A DNA stretch of 16,013 nucleotides, taken from an uncultured Flavobacterium sp. GTDB taxonomy: Bacteria; Bacteroidota; Bacteroidia; Flavobacteriales; Flavobacteriaceae. A model generated the notes under the pieces. The model was not told the origin of the DNA and made no database searches. It saw only the letters and a program-made list of their open reading frames with translations. The position numbers and the translations under genes are program-made. The stretch spans positions 1 through 16,013 of the forward strand of contig NZ_CAMLRU010000045.1 of the NCBI RefSeq assembly GCF_946482535.1. The letters run 5' to 3'. Shown here piece after piece: positions 7,111-15,304 of this stretch (position 1 is the first letter of the stretch; each line of letters starts with the position of its first letter).

Positions 7111-8703
7111 ATGCCAAACGACTGTATAAGCTATCAAAAATCGGGGTATTTCTCTAAACTAATCGTTGATTATTTAGAGCAGAAACCTGAACTGAAAGAC
7201 TTGTACAATCGGTTTCCCAAGATTGAAAACTTCAAATTACAAATAGAGGAAAAAGAGAAGAATTTCACACTCAATGGCAATAGAAATACTCTAGTTAAAG
7301 CATTAGAAAAACAATACCAAGGATTTACGATTTCAGAGGCTACTAAAGCCAACCTTACGCTCTTAACCGATAGTAAAACCTTTACCGTCACCACAGGGCA
7401 TCAACTGAATTTATTCACCGGTCCTTTGTACTTTTTGTATAAAATTGTCTCGGTAATTAATCTTTGCCAAGAATTAAAACAAGCTTATCCTGAGTATCAT
7501 TTTGTACCGATTTATTGGATGGCTACCGAAGATCACGATTTTGAAGAGATCAATTATTTTCAATTCAAAAACAGTAAGATAAAATGGAACAGAGAAAGTT
7601 TTGGTCCGGTAGGACGTTTATCTACAGCAGGTTTAAATGAAGTTTATGAAGTTTTTTCCAAAGAGTTGGGTATAGGAGACAATGCCGCTTATTTGAAAAA
7701 ATTATTTGACAATAGTTACCTGAAACATTCAAATTTAGCTGAAGCAACAAGATTTTTGGCCAACGAATTGTTTGGTAATGAAGGCTTAGTCATTTTGGAT
7801 GGCGATGATGCGGCGTTGAAACAATTGTTTGTACCGTATGCCAAAGAAGAATTGCTTCACCAAACTTCTTTTCGAAAAGTTACTGAGACAAATGAAACGC
7901 TCCAAGATTACACCATCCAGGTAAATCCGAGAGAGATTAATTTGTTTTATATAGAAGACAACCTTCGAGAGCGTATCGTTTTTGAGGGCAACCAATTTAA
8001 AGTCATTAATACCAATTTGGTTTTTTCAGAAAGTGAGCTACTGACACTTCTTGAAACCAATCCGGAGAAATTCAGTCCGAATGTAATCCTAAGACCACTT
8101 TACCAAGAAGTCATTTTGCCCAACCTATGCTATATTGGCGGTGGCGGTGAAATTGCTTATTGGCTTCAACTGAAATCCAATTTCGAAGCAAATAATATTA
8201 CTTTTCCTTTACTGTTAGTTCGGAATTCGGTAGTATTGGTAACCAAAAAGCAAGAACAAAAAGCGGATAAACTTGGTCTTTCTTGGGCCGATTTATTCAG
8301 TAATCAACAAACCTTATTTGACACAAAAACAAGAGCGTTTTCGCAATTCAACTTGGATTTCACCGCTCAAAAGGAGCATTTAAAAAAACAGTTTGAAGCT
8401 TTGCAACAAATGGCGTTACAAACCGACAAATCCTTTGGCAACGCCGTAAAAGCTCAGGAAGTCAAGCAACTCAAAGGTTTGGACAATCTGGAAAAACGTT
8501 TACTGAAAGCCGAGAAAAAAAATCATGCAGAAAAACTGGAACGCATTCTTCAACTGCAAAACGAAATTTTCCCTAATCAATCTTTGCAAGAAAGACGCAA
8601 TAACTTCTCGGAGTTTTACTTGGAGTTTAACCATGAATTAATTCAAAAACTCTATTCAGAGTTAAAACCATTGCAACAAAACTTTACAATTTTGGTATTA
8701 TAA
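7111..8703 (+). CDS. bshC: Bacillithiol biosynthesis cysteine-adding enzyme BshC
   Basis: Catalyses the last step of bacillithiol synthesis, joining cysteine to glucosaminyl-malate (GlcN-Mal), in the cytoplasm. The assignment rests on the family's landmark motifs: TTGHQLNLFTGP at 94-105, YWMATEDHDFEEI at 135-147 and the glycine-rich CYIGGGGEIAYW starting at 340. The length of 530 aa is normal. The C-terminal part (about 415-500) is a Lys/Glu/Leu-rich coiled coil, as in known BshC structures. bshA and bshB are not in the window, so the pathway is scattered, as is common. A TACTTTTC box (7089-7096; one base off the -7 consensus) lies 14 bases before the ATG, so it may have its own promoter. Confidence 0.95.
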   Translation: MPNDCISYQKSGYFSKLIVDYLEQKPELKDLYNRFPKIENFKLQIEEKEKNFTLNGNRNTLVKALEKQYQGFTISEATKANLTLLTDSKTFTVTTGHQLNLFTGPLYFLYKIVSVINLCQELKQAYPEYHFVPIYWMATEDHDFEEINYFQFKNSKIKWNRESFGPVGRLSTAGLNEVYEVFSKELGIGDNAAYLKKLFDNSYLKHSNLAEATRFLANELFGNEGLVILDGDDAALKQLFVPYAKEELLHQTSFRKVTETNETLQDYTIQVNPREINLFYIEDNLRERIVFEGNQFKVINTNLVFSESELLTLLETNPEKFSPNVILRPLYQEVILPNLCYIGGGGEIAYWLQLKSNFEANNITFPLLLVRNSVVLVTKKQEQKADKLGLSWADLFSNQQTLFDTKTRAFSQFNLDFTAQKEHLKKQFEALQQMALQTDKSFGNAVKAQEVKQLKGLDNLEKRLLKAEKKNHAEKLERILQLQNEIFPNQSLQERRNNFSEFYLEFNHELIQKLYSELKPLQQNFTILVL

Positions 8704-8713
8704 AAATGTTTAC

Positions 8714-8743
8714 TTGCAAATAGCTTAAAAAACACTACTTTTG
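8714..8743 (+). promoter_or_regulatory. Consensus promoter of ndk
   Basis: TTG (8714-8716), a 19-base spacer and TACTTTTG (8736-8743) match the Bacteroidota consensus at every defined base. The -7 element ends 29 bases before the ndk ATG. Confidence 0.8.
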
Positions 8744-8772
8744 CACGCGAATTTAAAATCATTTATATCAAA

Positions 8773-9192
8773 ATGGCAACAAACAGAACTTTTACCATGA
8801 TTAAACCGGATGCTGTTGAAAACGGACACATCGGTGGAATATTAAATATGATTACTGAAGGTGGTTTCAGAATTGTAGCAATGAAATTAACACAATTGAC
8901 TGTAGCTGATGCTCAAAAATTCTATGCAGTTCACTCGGCTCGTCCGTTTTTTGGTGAATTAGTAGAATTCATGACTCGCGGTCCTATTGTAGCGGCTATC
9001 TTAGAAAAAGACAACGCTGTAGAAGATTTCAGAACCTTAATCGGAGCGACTAACCCTGCTGATGCTGCTGAAGGTACTATCCGTAAAAAATACGCAACCT
9101 CTATCGGTGAAAACGCTGTTCACGGTTCAGACTCTGACGAGAATGCTGCTATCGAAGGTGCTTTCCACTTTGCCGGAAGAGAGCAGTTCTAA
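8773..9192 (+). CDS. ndk: Nucleoside-diphosphate kinase
   Basis: Cytoplasmic enzyme that transfers the gamma-phosphate of ATP to NDPs through a phosphohistidine, keeping (d)NTP pools balanced. The 139-aa protein is the normal size for the family. It has the N-terminal FTMIKPDAV with Lys11, [18 protein letters not shown] (57-74), the [17 protein letters not shown] segment (91-107) and the active-site NAVHGSDS with catalytic His117. Its coding sequence is richer in optimised codons (many GCT, GAA, GGT) than its neighbours, in keeping with high expression. It has its own consensus promoter and a strong terminator, so it is monocistronic. Confidence 0.98.
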   Translation: MATNRTFTMIKPDAVENGHIGGILNMITEGGFRIVAMKLTQLTVADAQKFYAVHSARPFFGELVEFMTRGPIVAAILEKDNAVEDFRTLIGATNPADAAEGTIRKKYATSIGENAVHGSDSDENAAIEGAFHFAGREQF

Positions 9193-9255
9193 TTTTAAAA
9201 CGCAGAAAGTGGTGTGCAATTCCTAAATTTGGGAGTAGCCTTTCAAACATATTCT

Positions 9256-9289
9256 AATCCCGTTTCTTTTTGAGACGGGATTTTTTTTT
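9256..9289 (+). terminator. Terminator after ndk
   Basis: An 11-bp stem AATCCCGTTTC (9256-9266) / GAGACGGGATT (9272-9282), with one G-U pair, has a T5 loop and continues into a nine-base T tract from 9281. It sits 64 bases after the ndk stop. Confidence 0.88.
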
Positions 9290-9317
9290 ATATTTACTTC
9301 CCCTAATTTACTCAAAA

Positions 9318-10412
9318 ATGAATGCTGAACACTATTTGACCCAATTAACCCAAGACTATAGGACTGAACTTTTTTTTGAAATCTCAGCCGATTTGTTTTT
9401 CATTGCCGGATATGATGGTTACTTCAAAAAAACAAATCCTGCAGTACATCAACTGCTTGGCTATACTGAAGAAGAACTTTTTTCAAGACCAATCAATGAT
9501 TTTATCTATAAAGAAGATCTCGAAAGAACAATCATAAGTCGGGAAAGAGTTAAAAACGGAAATCCTTTACTCAATTTTGAAAACCGATATGTTACTAAAA
9601 CCGGTGATATTGTTTGGCTATCATGGACATCAATGCCTCATATTGAAAATGAATTGGTATATGCTATTGCTAAAAATATAACTGAACAAAAAAAGCAGGA
9701 AGAACAACGCAATGCTTTACTGACCAACATCAGGAAAATCAATAAAGATTTAAAAAAGTTGACTTATACGGCATCACATGATTTGCGTTCACCGGTGAAT
9801 AATTTGCTGACTGTATTTGAACTACTCGATGTTTCCAAAATTGAAGATGAAGAGACCAAAGAACTCATCGAAATGCTAAAAACAACTTCGGTAGGATTAA
9901 AAAAAACACTTAATAGTTACGTTGACAATATCAGTCATCATGACCAACTGAATATTAAAATTGAACCGCTATCACTCGAATTTGTTTTTAATACTGTTGT
10001 TCAATCAATTCAAACTCAAATTAAAGATGACAAAGTAATCTTTGTTACCGATTTCTCCGCTTTCGAAACCATAACTTTTAACCGAGTTTATCTGGAAAGT
10101 ATTTTTATCAATTTAATTACAAATGCGATTAAATATGCCCAAATTAATCTGGCGCCGGTTATCACCATCAAAACCCAAATAAAGGACGGTAACCATCAAT
10201 TAATTTTTGCCGATAACGGTCGAGGTTTTGATACCGATAAAGTCAAAGACAAAATCTTTGGTCTTAATCAAAAATTCCATAACAATATTGACAGTCATGG
10301 TATTGGTCTCTATTTGGTTTACAATCACATTACGGATATGCATGGTCAAATTGAAGTAGAAAGTGAAATCAACAAAGGCACTACTTTTACCATTACCTTC
10401 AAAAATCATTAA
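9318..10412 (+). CDS. Soluble PAS-domain sensor histidine kinase
   Basis: Predicted sensor histidine kinase that autophosphorylates on a histidine and passes the phosphate to an unknown response regulator. The protein from the ATG at 9318 has 364 aa. Domains in order: PAS at about 15-124 (ISADLFFIAGYDGYFKKTNPAVHQLLGYTEEEL, then GDIVWLSWTSMPH, the PAC-like end), a short coiled coil (125-150), an H-box with His154 in ASHDLRSPVNNL, and a HATPase at about 255-362 with N-box Asn269 (NLITNAIKYA), G1 DNGRGFD (299-305) and G2 HGIGLYLV (327-334). No transmembrane segment is visible, so it should sense a cytoplasmic cue. No receiver domain or regulator gene is adjacent: it is an orphan. The upstream TTG at 9270 is rejected because it lies inside the ndk terminator. 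Confidence 0.92.
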   Translation: MNAEHYLTQLTQDYRTELFFEISADLFFIAGYDGYFKKTNPAVHQLLGYTEEELFSRPINDFIYKEDLERTIISRERVKNGNPLLNFENRYVTKTGDIVWLSWTSMPHIENELVYAIAKNITEQKKQEEQRNALLTNIRKINKDLKKLTYTASHDLRSPVNNLLTVFELLDVSKIEDEETKELIEMLKTTSVGLKKTLNSYVDNISHHDQLNIKIEPLSLEFVFNTVVQSIQTQIKDDKVIFVTDFSAFETITFNRVYLESIFINLITNAIKYAQINLAPVITIKTQIKDGNHQLIFADNGRGFDTDKVKDKIFGLNQKFHNNIDSHGIGLYLVYNHITDMHGQIEVESEINKGTTFTITFKNH

Positions 10413-10438
10413 CAAGAACCCAATATCAAATTCTAATA

Positions 10439-10466
10439 AAAAAGTCCCGATTGCTCGGGACTTTTT
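10439..10466. terminator. Bidirectional terminator between the kinase gene and valS
   Basis: A 12-bp perfect stem AAAAAGTCCCGA (10439-10450) / TCGGGACTTTTT (10455-10466) has the loop TTGC. The A and T tracts allow use on both strands; it lies directly against the valS stop at 10468. Confidence 0.88.
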
Positions 10467-10467
10467 G

Positions 10468-13095
10468 TTATTGTAAACTCGCTAAACTCTGCTCTATGGT
10501 GGCAATTTTTGCCAAAGCATCAGCTTCTTTTTTACGTTCGTTTTCGATTACTTGGGCAGGTGCACCGGCTACGAATTTCTCGTTGGCTAATTTACCTTGT
10601 ACACTTCGCAAAAATCCTTGAGTATATTTCAACTCTTCAGTTAACTTAGCAATCTCGGCGGCAATGTCGATATTTCCGGAAACCGGAATAAAGTATTCGT
10701 TGGATTTCACGCGATAAGTCAAAGCTCCGTCCACTTTGTCGGTCACATATTCTAAATCAGACAAGTTGCCCAATTTTACTATCACACTGTCAAAATAGGT
10801 GGAGGCTTTTTCGTGATTTACCACTTTCAAGGCTACAGCATCTTTCATCGCGATATTCTTGTCTTTACGAATGGTTCTTACTCCGGCAATTACTTCGGCA
10901 GCAAAATCAAAATCGGTGATTAGTTTCTCGTTAAACGAAGTTACTTTTGGATATTCGGCTACAATTAACGCTTGTTCCGGAGTTCTTTCGGCTATGTGTT
11001 GCCAAATTTCCTCGGTTAAAAACGGCATGAACGGATGCAACAATTTCAAATTGGCTTCCAACATTTGAATGGCTTTGTCAAAGGTTGCTCGATCGATAGG
11101 TTGTTGGTAAGCCGGTTTTATCATTTCTAAGAACCACGAACAGAAATCATCCCAAACTAGTTTGTAAATCGCCATCAAGGCATCGGACAAACGGTATTTT
11201 TCGAAGTGGTCTTCAATTTCTACTAAAGTTTGTTGTAACTTGGCTTCATACCATTCTATAGCCACTTTTGAGCTTTCCGGTTGCGCGATATCCGCCACTT
11301 CCCAACCTTTGATTAATCGGAAGGCGTTCCAAATTTTATTGGCAAAAGCTTTACCGTTATTGCACAATTCTTCGTCGAATAAGATATCATTTCCGGCAGA
11401 AGCACTCAATAGTAATCCTACCCTAACCCCATCGGCACCGAATTTTTCAATCAATTCCAATGGCTCAGGAGAATTTCCTAACGATTTCGACATTTTGCGA
11501 CGCTGTTTGTCTCGAACCAAACCTGTCAAATAAACATTAGTGAATGGCTTTTTGCCGGTATATTCATAACCTGCGATAATCATACGCGCCACCCAGAAGA
11601 ATAAAATATCCGGTCCGGTTACTAAATCATTGGTTGGATAGTAATATTTAAAATCTTCATTTTCCGGATCCATAATCCCTCCAAAAACGGCCATTGGCCA
11701 CAACCAAGAAGAGAACCAAGTGTCGAGAGCATCGGCGTCTTGGCGTAAGTCGGAAGTTTGGAGTTGGAAGTTAGAAGTTTTTTCTTGGGCTAGTTTTAAA
11801 GCGTCTTCAATGTTTTCAGCCACAACGAAATCTTCTTTACCATCTCCGTAATAGTAGGCCGGTATTTGTTGTCCCCACCAAAGTTGGCGAGAGATATTCC
11901 AGTCGCGGATATTTTCCAACCAATGACGGTAAGTATTGTTAAAACGCGATGGATAAAGTTTTACTTCTTCGGTTTCTAAAACGGCTTTGATGGCCGGTTT
12001 TACCAAATCTTCCATGCGTAAAAACCATTGGTCAGACAAGCGCGGTTCTATAACGGCTTTGGTTCTTTCTGAAGTACCAACTTTGTTGATGTGGTTTTCA
12101 GTCTTGGCTAAAGAACCAAGGCGTTCCAACTCGACAACAATTTCTTCACGAGCCACAAAACGGTCTTTACCTTCATAATGCAAGCCAAAAGAATTCAAAG
12201 TAGCATCTTCATTAAAGATATCTATGATTTCTAAGTTGTGTTTTTCTCCTAAGGTTTTATCGTTTACATCATGCGCCGGTGTTACTTTTAAGCAACCGGT
12301 ACCAAACTCCATGTCAACATATTCATCAAAGATGATAGGAATTACTCGATTGCAAATAGGCACAATGGCATTCTTTCCTTTCAAATGAGTATAGCGTTCG
12401 TCGTCGGGATGAATACAAATGGCGGTATCGCCCAAAATAGTTTCGGGACGAGTGGTTGCAATGGTTACAAACTCATTTGAACCTTCAATGGCGTATTTTA
12501 AATGGTATAATTTACCTTGTCTTTCTTCGTAGATTACTTCTTCGTCAGACAAAGTAGTTTTAGCTTCCGGATCCCAATTGACCATGCGATAACCGCGGTA
12601 GATTTGGCCTTTGTTGTACAAATCTACAAACGAACGGATTACGGATGCCGACATGTCGGGATCCATAGTAAATTTGGTTCTGTCCCAATCGCAGGAACAA
12701 CCCAATTGTTTTAATTGTTCTAAGATAGTTCCGCCGTATTTGTTGGTCCAATCCCAAGCGTGTTTTAAGAATTCTTCTCGGGTTAAATCATTTTTATTGA
12801 TGCCTTCGCTTTTCAATTTAGCCACCACTTTTGCTTCAGTTGCGATTGAGGCGTGGTCAGTTCCGGGAACCCAACAGGCATTAAACCCTTTTAAGCGCGC
12901 ACGACGAATCAATACGTCTTGAATGGTATTGTTTAACATATGTCCCATGTGCAAAACTCCGGTCACATTGGGTGGCGGAATGGTGATAGTATATGGCTTG
13001 CGATGGTCGGGTTTAGAATGAAAATAGTTGTTTTTCATCCAGTAGTCGTACCACTTTTTTTCTACTTCTTTGGCATTAAATTGAGCTGGAATCAT
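10468..13095 (-). CDS. valS: Valyl-tRNA synthetase
   Basis: Class I aminoacyl-tRNA synthetase charging tRNA-Val in the cytoplasm. The 875-aa protein has a normal order of domains: Rossmann core with [13 protein letters not shown] (41-52; HIGH motif His49-His52), an editing (CP1) domain with TTRPET at 214-219 and DEEV region (184-187), the [13 protein letters not shown] stretch (455-467), KMSKS at 534-538, an anticodon-binding domain (about 600-790) and a C-terminal coiled coil (about 805-875) typical of ValRS. Residues 440-451 ([12 protein letters not shown]) are encoded by five in-register 7-base repeats, placed in a variable linker just before the conserved DALDTW motif, so function should be unharmed. 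It is divergent from the DUF1573 gene and ends on a shared terminator. A long structured leader probably precedes it. Confidence 0.97.
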   Translation of the reverse strand: MIPAQFNAKEVEKKWYDYWMKNNYFHSKPDHRKPYTITIPPPNVTGVLHMGHMLNNTIQDVLIRRARLKGFNACWVPGTDHASIATEAKVVAKLKSEGINKNDLTREEFLKHAWDWTNKYGGTILEQLKQLGCSCDWDRTKFTMDPDMSASVIRSFVDLYNKGQIYRGYRMVNWDPEAKTTLSDEEVIYEERQGKLYHLKYAIEGSNEFVTIATTRPETILGDTAICIHPDDERYTHLKGKNAIVPICNRVIPIIFDEYVDMEFGTGCLKVTPAHDVNDKTLGEKHNLEIIDIFNEDATLNSFGLHYEGKDRFVAREEIVVELERLGSLAKTENHINKVGTSERTKAVIEPRLSDQWFLRMEDLVKPAIKAVLETEEVKLYPSRFNNTYRHWLENIRDWNISRQLWWGQQIPAYYYGDGKEDFVVAENIEDALKLAQEKTSNFQLQTSDLRQDADALDTWFSSWLWPMAVFGGIMDPENEDFKYYYPTNDLVTGPDILFFWVARMIIAGYEYTGKKPFTNVYLTGLVRDKQRRKMSKSLGNSPEPLELIEKFGADGVRVGLLLSASAGNDILFDEELCNNGKAFANKIWNAFRLIKGWEVADIAQPESSKVAIEWYEAKLQQTLVEIEDHFEKYRLSDALMAIYKLVWDDFCSWFLEMIKPAYQQPIDRATFDKAIQMLEANLKLLHPFMPFLTEEIWQHIAERTPEQALIVAEYPKVTSFNEKLITDFDFAAEVIAGVRTIRKDKNIAMKDAVALKVVNHEKASTYFDSVIVKLGNLSDLEYVTDKVDGALTYRVKSNEYFIPVSGNIDIAAEIAKLTEELKYTQGFLRSVQGKLANEKFVAGAPAQVIENERKKEADALAKIATIEQSLASLQ
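11744..11778 (-). repeat. Heptanucleotide repeat tract inside valS
   Basis: On the minus strand five consecutive 7-mers, each starting with ACT, follow one another without a gap: ACTTCTA, ACTTCCA, ACTCCAA, ACTTCCG, ACTTACG. They begin exactly at codon 440 of valS and encode [12 protein letters not shown]. Repeats of this kind are what I remember from intergenic DNA of flavobacteria, and here it is read as protein. Confidence 0.75.
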
Positions 13096-13097
13096 AT

Positions 13098-13132
13098 GAT
13101 TTTAGAATTCAGATTTTAGATTTTAGATTTCA
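13098..13132. repeat. Heptanucleotide repeat tract just before valS
   Basis: Five gap-free 7-mers, GATTTTA, GAATTCA, GATTTTA, GATTTTA, GATTTCA, start 3 bases upstream of the valS start codon and are followed by a partial sixth unit (GAT). The same period and the same count as the tract inside valS, but with a different unit. It would lie in the 5' untranslated part of the valS transcript next to the start codon. Confidence 0.75.
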
Positions 13133-13137
13133 GATGG

Positions 13138-13262
13138 CAAAAGGGCGATACCTTAACTTTTTAGCCCCGATTGCAGCAGCTACCTTGTAGCGCGGAAAGC
13201 GGGAATATGGATGGCTGAAACTCACTGACCATTCGCTCCAAATTATAATGGCACACCTTTTG
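13138..13262. repeat. Nested inverted-repeat element in the valS leader
   Basis: This 125-base element is bounded by the inverted repeat CAAAAGG (13138-13144) / CCTTTTG (13256-13262). Inside are AGCC (13163-13166) / GGCT (13213-13216), CCCG (13166-13169) / CGGG (13200-13203; overlaps the preceding pair by one base), and a perfect small hairpin GCTAC-CTT-GTAGC (13179-13191), plus CCATT (13229-13233) / AATGG (13247-13251). Its core (TAGCCCCGATTGCAGC ... GCGGAAAGCGGGA) looks to me like a dispersed intergenic repeat common in flavobacterial genomes; that is recollection, not a search. It is locally more GC-rich than the surrounding DNA. It holds no ORF. Confidence 0.6.
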
Positions 13263-13274
13263 TAAACTGAACTG

Positions 13275-13282
13275 CAAAAGTA
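13275..13282 (-). promoter_or_regulatory. Candidate -7 element for valS
   Basis: The minus strand reads TACTTTTG, an exact TAnnTTTG match and identical to the ndk box. No TTG is present 17-23 bases upstream of it. If used, the valS transcript would carry a leader of roughly 170-175 bases that contains the inverted-repeat element and the heptamers. Confidence 0.45.
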
Positions 13283-13375
13283 ATTAATAAAGACTTTAGA
13301 AAAAATTAAGAATTAAATTTTTGTGTATTAATTTAAACAGAGTATTTTTACTAACCAAACATTAGAATTTGACCT

Positions 13376-13810
13376 ATGAAGAAAATGATACTTTTTGCAG
13401 CCATCCTTGTTAATACTATAGTTTTGGCACAAGCCGGTCCCAAAATTGAGTTTAAGGATAAAGACAATACCATCGATTATGGTAAGGTTACCAAAGAAGA
13501 AGACAGTGGCGTTCGCGTTTTTGAATTTACTAATACCGGTACGGCTCCGCTGATCATAACTGATGTTAAGTCGAGTTGTGGTTGTACAGTGCCTTCAAAA
13601 CCTACAGAGCCCATTGCTCCGGGAAAAACCGGTAAAATTGAAGTCAAATACAACATGAATCCCGGACCGATTCGCAAAACAATCACCGTTGAAACCAATG
13701 CGATTAACGCCGAAGAAGGTCGAGTAATCCTAAAAATAAAAGGAGAAGTAATCGTAAAACCGGTTGAAAATCTTTTAGAAAAGAAGACTAAAAGTCCGAT
13801 GATGCAATAA
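13376..13810 (+). CDS. DUF1573 domain secreted protein
   Basis: Small exported protein of unknown role. The 144-aa chain has a signal peptide (MKKMILFAAILVNTIVLAQA, likely cleaved near residue 20) and then one DUF1573 domain, an Ig-like beta-sandwich. The family hallmarks are visible: DYGKVTKEEDSGVRVFEFTNTGTAPLIIT (34-62), the CGC motif with Cys68 and Cys70 in SSCGCTVP, IAPGKTGKIEVKYN (80-93) and a final strand with GEV. The C-terminus (residues 124-144) is basic. The function of DUF1573 proteins is not established; an envelope role is inferred from the signal. A weak -7-like AATTTTTG lies at 13316-13323. The gene is divergent from valS. Confidence 0.9.
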   Translation: MKKMILFAAILVNTIVLAQAGPKIEFKDKDNTIDYGKVTKEEDSGVRVFEFTNTGTAPLIITDVKSSCGCTVPSKPTEPIAPGKTGKIEVKYNMNPGPIRKTITVETNAINAEEGRVILKIKGEVIVKPVENLLEKKTKSPMMQ

Positions 13811-13811
13811 C

Positions 13812-13840
13812 AAAAAAGCCCCGAAATTTGGGGCTTTTTT
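13812..13840. terminator. Bidirectional terminator between the DUF1573 gene and the protease gene
   Basis: An 11-bp perfect stem AAAAAAGCCCC (13812-13822) / GGGGCTTTTTT (13830-13840) has the loop GAAATTT. It begins one base past the DUF1573 stop and ends one base before the stop of the converging gene. Confidence 0.88.
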
Positions 13841-13841
13841 A

Positions 13842-15176
13842 TTACAAGATACTTTTGAGTTGGAATTTATAGGTCATTTGTTTTCCGTTGCGTTCAATGA
13901 TCAATTCTATGGTTTTGCCTTCTTCTGATTTGAGCAAATCATTTATTTTTTCGATGTTTAAGTCTTGGGTATTTCTGCCTTCAATTCGGATTAATTTATC
14001 GCCTTTTCTGATACCGGCCAATTCAGCCGGCGAATCTTTTCTGACACTGTAAATGGTAAAAACAGGTTTTAACTCAAATTTTATTTTAAGGTTTTCCTGC
14101 ACCCGTGACTCATTAGGCTGAACTGTGTAAACCGTAACGCCTTTATTGTTGTTTTCTACCGAAGTTTCTTTGACCCATTCTAAACCATCGTGTTGCACTT
14201 CTAATCCGCTCATATTAAAATTAAACGGTTTATTAAAATTGGCATTGGGCTTGGTATAAATTTTTCCGTTGGGATAATCAAAAAAAACAGAATACCTCAC
14301 CAATACTTCACCTCCGACAGAGCCAACACGATTGGGCACAAAGTTGACACTTTTTATTGAAGTGGAATCGGGAAAGGTACCAATTGGTTTACGAAAGGTT
14401 TTATTGCCAAAAGTAAATTCGTCAATTCGACCTCTTAATCCGTAAACATTACCGCTGAAACCTCTGCCTAAAAAATCATAAATCGTTTTGCCCGGCAACC
14501 GAAATTGCTTGGCTTTGTTTAAAAACACCCAGATGGCATCGCTGTTTCCGGTATCTATGAGCATCTTCATAAGATGGGATTCCCCTTCAGCAGTTACCAA
14601 TGATGAATAGTAGGGTTTGTTTTCTTCTATTTGAATGTTTTCTTGGATATAGGACTTTTGAAGTCTTTTGAGCACTTTGAGATTCAAGTCATTATAAACC
14701 AAAACTCTTCGGTGCAAGTAATCAATCTCAATAAGATGGTTTTTAAAAAAATTGTATCCGATAATGCCGTTAACCGGAATGCCGACCTGTGAGGAAAAAT
14801 TAAATTCTTGGTCGAGTATGAGATAAATTTCGTGCTCTTCATCGCAAAGGCCTTTGACTTCCATCTTATTCTTAGAAGATTTGTAAGCCGTAACCGCAGC
14901 GTCACTTCCGAGTCCTTTCAGTAAAATTTTTTCCAAATGAAAAAACTCCACCTGATCTTTATCGTCTAAACTAAAAAGGACGGTTTCTTCCACTCCGGTA
15001 TCCAACAGAAAAGTGAGTTCTTCACCATTAACTTTGATGGGAATAAAAATCAAATTATTAATAAGCTGAAAAGGAATTGAAACTTTACTCTTATCCTTTT
15101 TAAAATGAAAACCGGTTTGACTAAAACTAAATACAGAAGTTAGTAATACTATACAAAACGTAAAAACGAATCTCAT
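13842..15176 (-). CDS. Secreted retropepsin-like aspartyl protease with C-terminal PDZ domain
   Basis: Predicted exported aspartic peptidase. The 444-aa protein opens with a Sec signal peptide (MRFVFTFCIVLLTSVFSFS, cleavage near Ser19 or Gln20). Two active-site-like triads are in the same chain: LLDTG with Asp59 and LIDTG with Asp208, so the two lobes could form one bilobal active site as in pepsins, instead of a retropepsin dimer. NGIIGYNFF (136-144) and the GLRGRIDEFTFG strand (247-257) are also usual for this family. A PDZ domain occupies about 363-440 (VRKDSPAELAGIRKGDKLIRIEGRN), which often binds peptide C-termini and targets substrates. It ends at the terminator shared with the DUF1573 gene. 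No clear promoter matched the consensus; a TAAATTTA-like box sits upstream. Substrate unknown. Confidence 0.88.
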   Translation of the reverse strand: MRFVFTFCIVLLTSVFSFSQTGFHFKKDKSKVSIPFQLINNLIFIPIKVNGEELTFLLDTGVEETVLFSLDDKDQVEFFHLEKILLKGLGSDAAVTAYKSSKNKMEVKGLCDEEHEIYLILDQEFNFSSQVGIPVNGIIGYNFFKNHLIEIDYLHRRVLVYNDLNLKVLKRLQKSYIQENIQIEENKPYYSSLVTAEGESHLMKMLIDTGNSDAIWVFLNKAKQFRLPGKTIYDFLGRGFSGNVYGLRGRIDEFTFGNKTFRKPIGTFPDSTSIKSVNFVPNRVGSVGGEVLVRYSVFFDYPNGKIYTKPNANFNKPFNFNMSGLEVQHDGLEWVKETSVENNNKGVTVYTVQPNESRVQENLKIKFELKPVFTIYSVRKDSPAELAGIRKGDKLIRIEGRNTQDLNIEKINDLLKSEEGKTIELIIERNGKQMTYKFQLKSIL

Positions 15177-15254
15177 TAGCCTTGATTTTTGTTAAATTTA
15201 ATAAAATTCGACCGTCAAAAAATATTTTTAACAATTTTTAATGCAAAAAAGGAA

Positions 15255-15285
15255 TTGGTTTCAAGCTAAAAAAATCGCAAATTTG
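15255..15285 (+). promoter_or_regulatory. Promoter of the aminotransferase gene
   Basis: TTG (15255-15257), a 20-base spacer and CAAATTTG (15278-15285) fit the Bacteroidota consensus with one mismatch at the first base of the -7 box. It ends 19 bases before the ATG at 15305. Confidence 0.6.
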
Positions 15286-15304
15286 CAGCACTAAATTCAA
15301 CAAC

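Noticed and set aside
9224..9231. TAAATTTG -7 match between ndk and its terminator
   Set aside because: No -33 element is at the right distance, and a strong terminator at 9256-9289 follows before the next gene.
9270..9317. Upstream TTG start for the histidine kinase (16 more residues)
   Set aside because: The TTG lies inside the loop and T tract of the ndk terminator, and the added residues are artefacts of it. The ATG at 9318 gives the normal protein.
11240..12922. Several antisense open frames within valS (such as 11240-11533, 11987-12178 and 12611-12922)
   Set aside because: They mirror an essential conserved gene on the other strand and show no signal, motif or promoter of their own.
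13098..13132. CRISPR-like array from the short repeats
   Set aside because: Units are 7 bases, back to back, with no spacers.
13096..13275. T-box riboswitch in the valS leader
   Set aside because: No T-box consensus or specifier loop is visible and T-boxes are not typical of this phylum; the region resembles a dispersed repeat.
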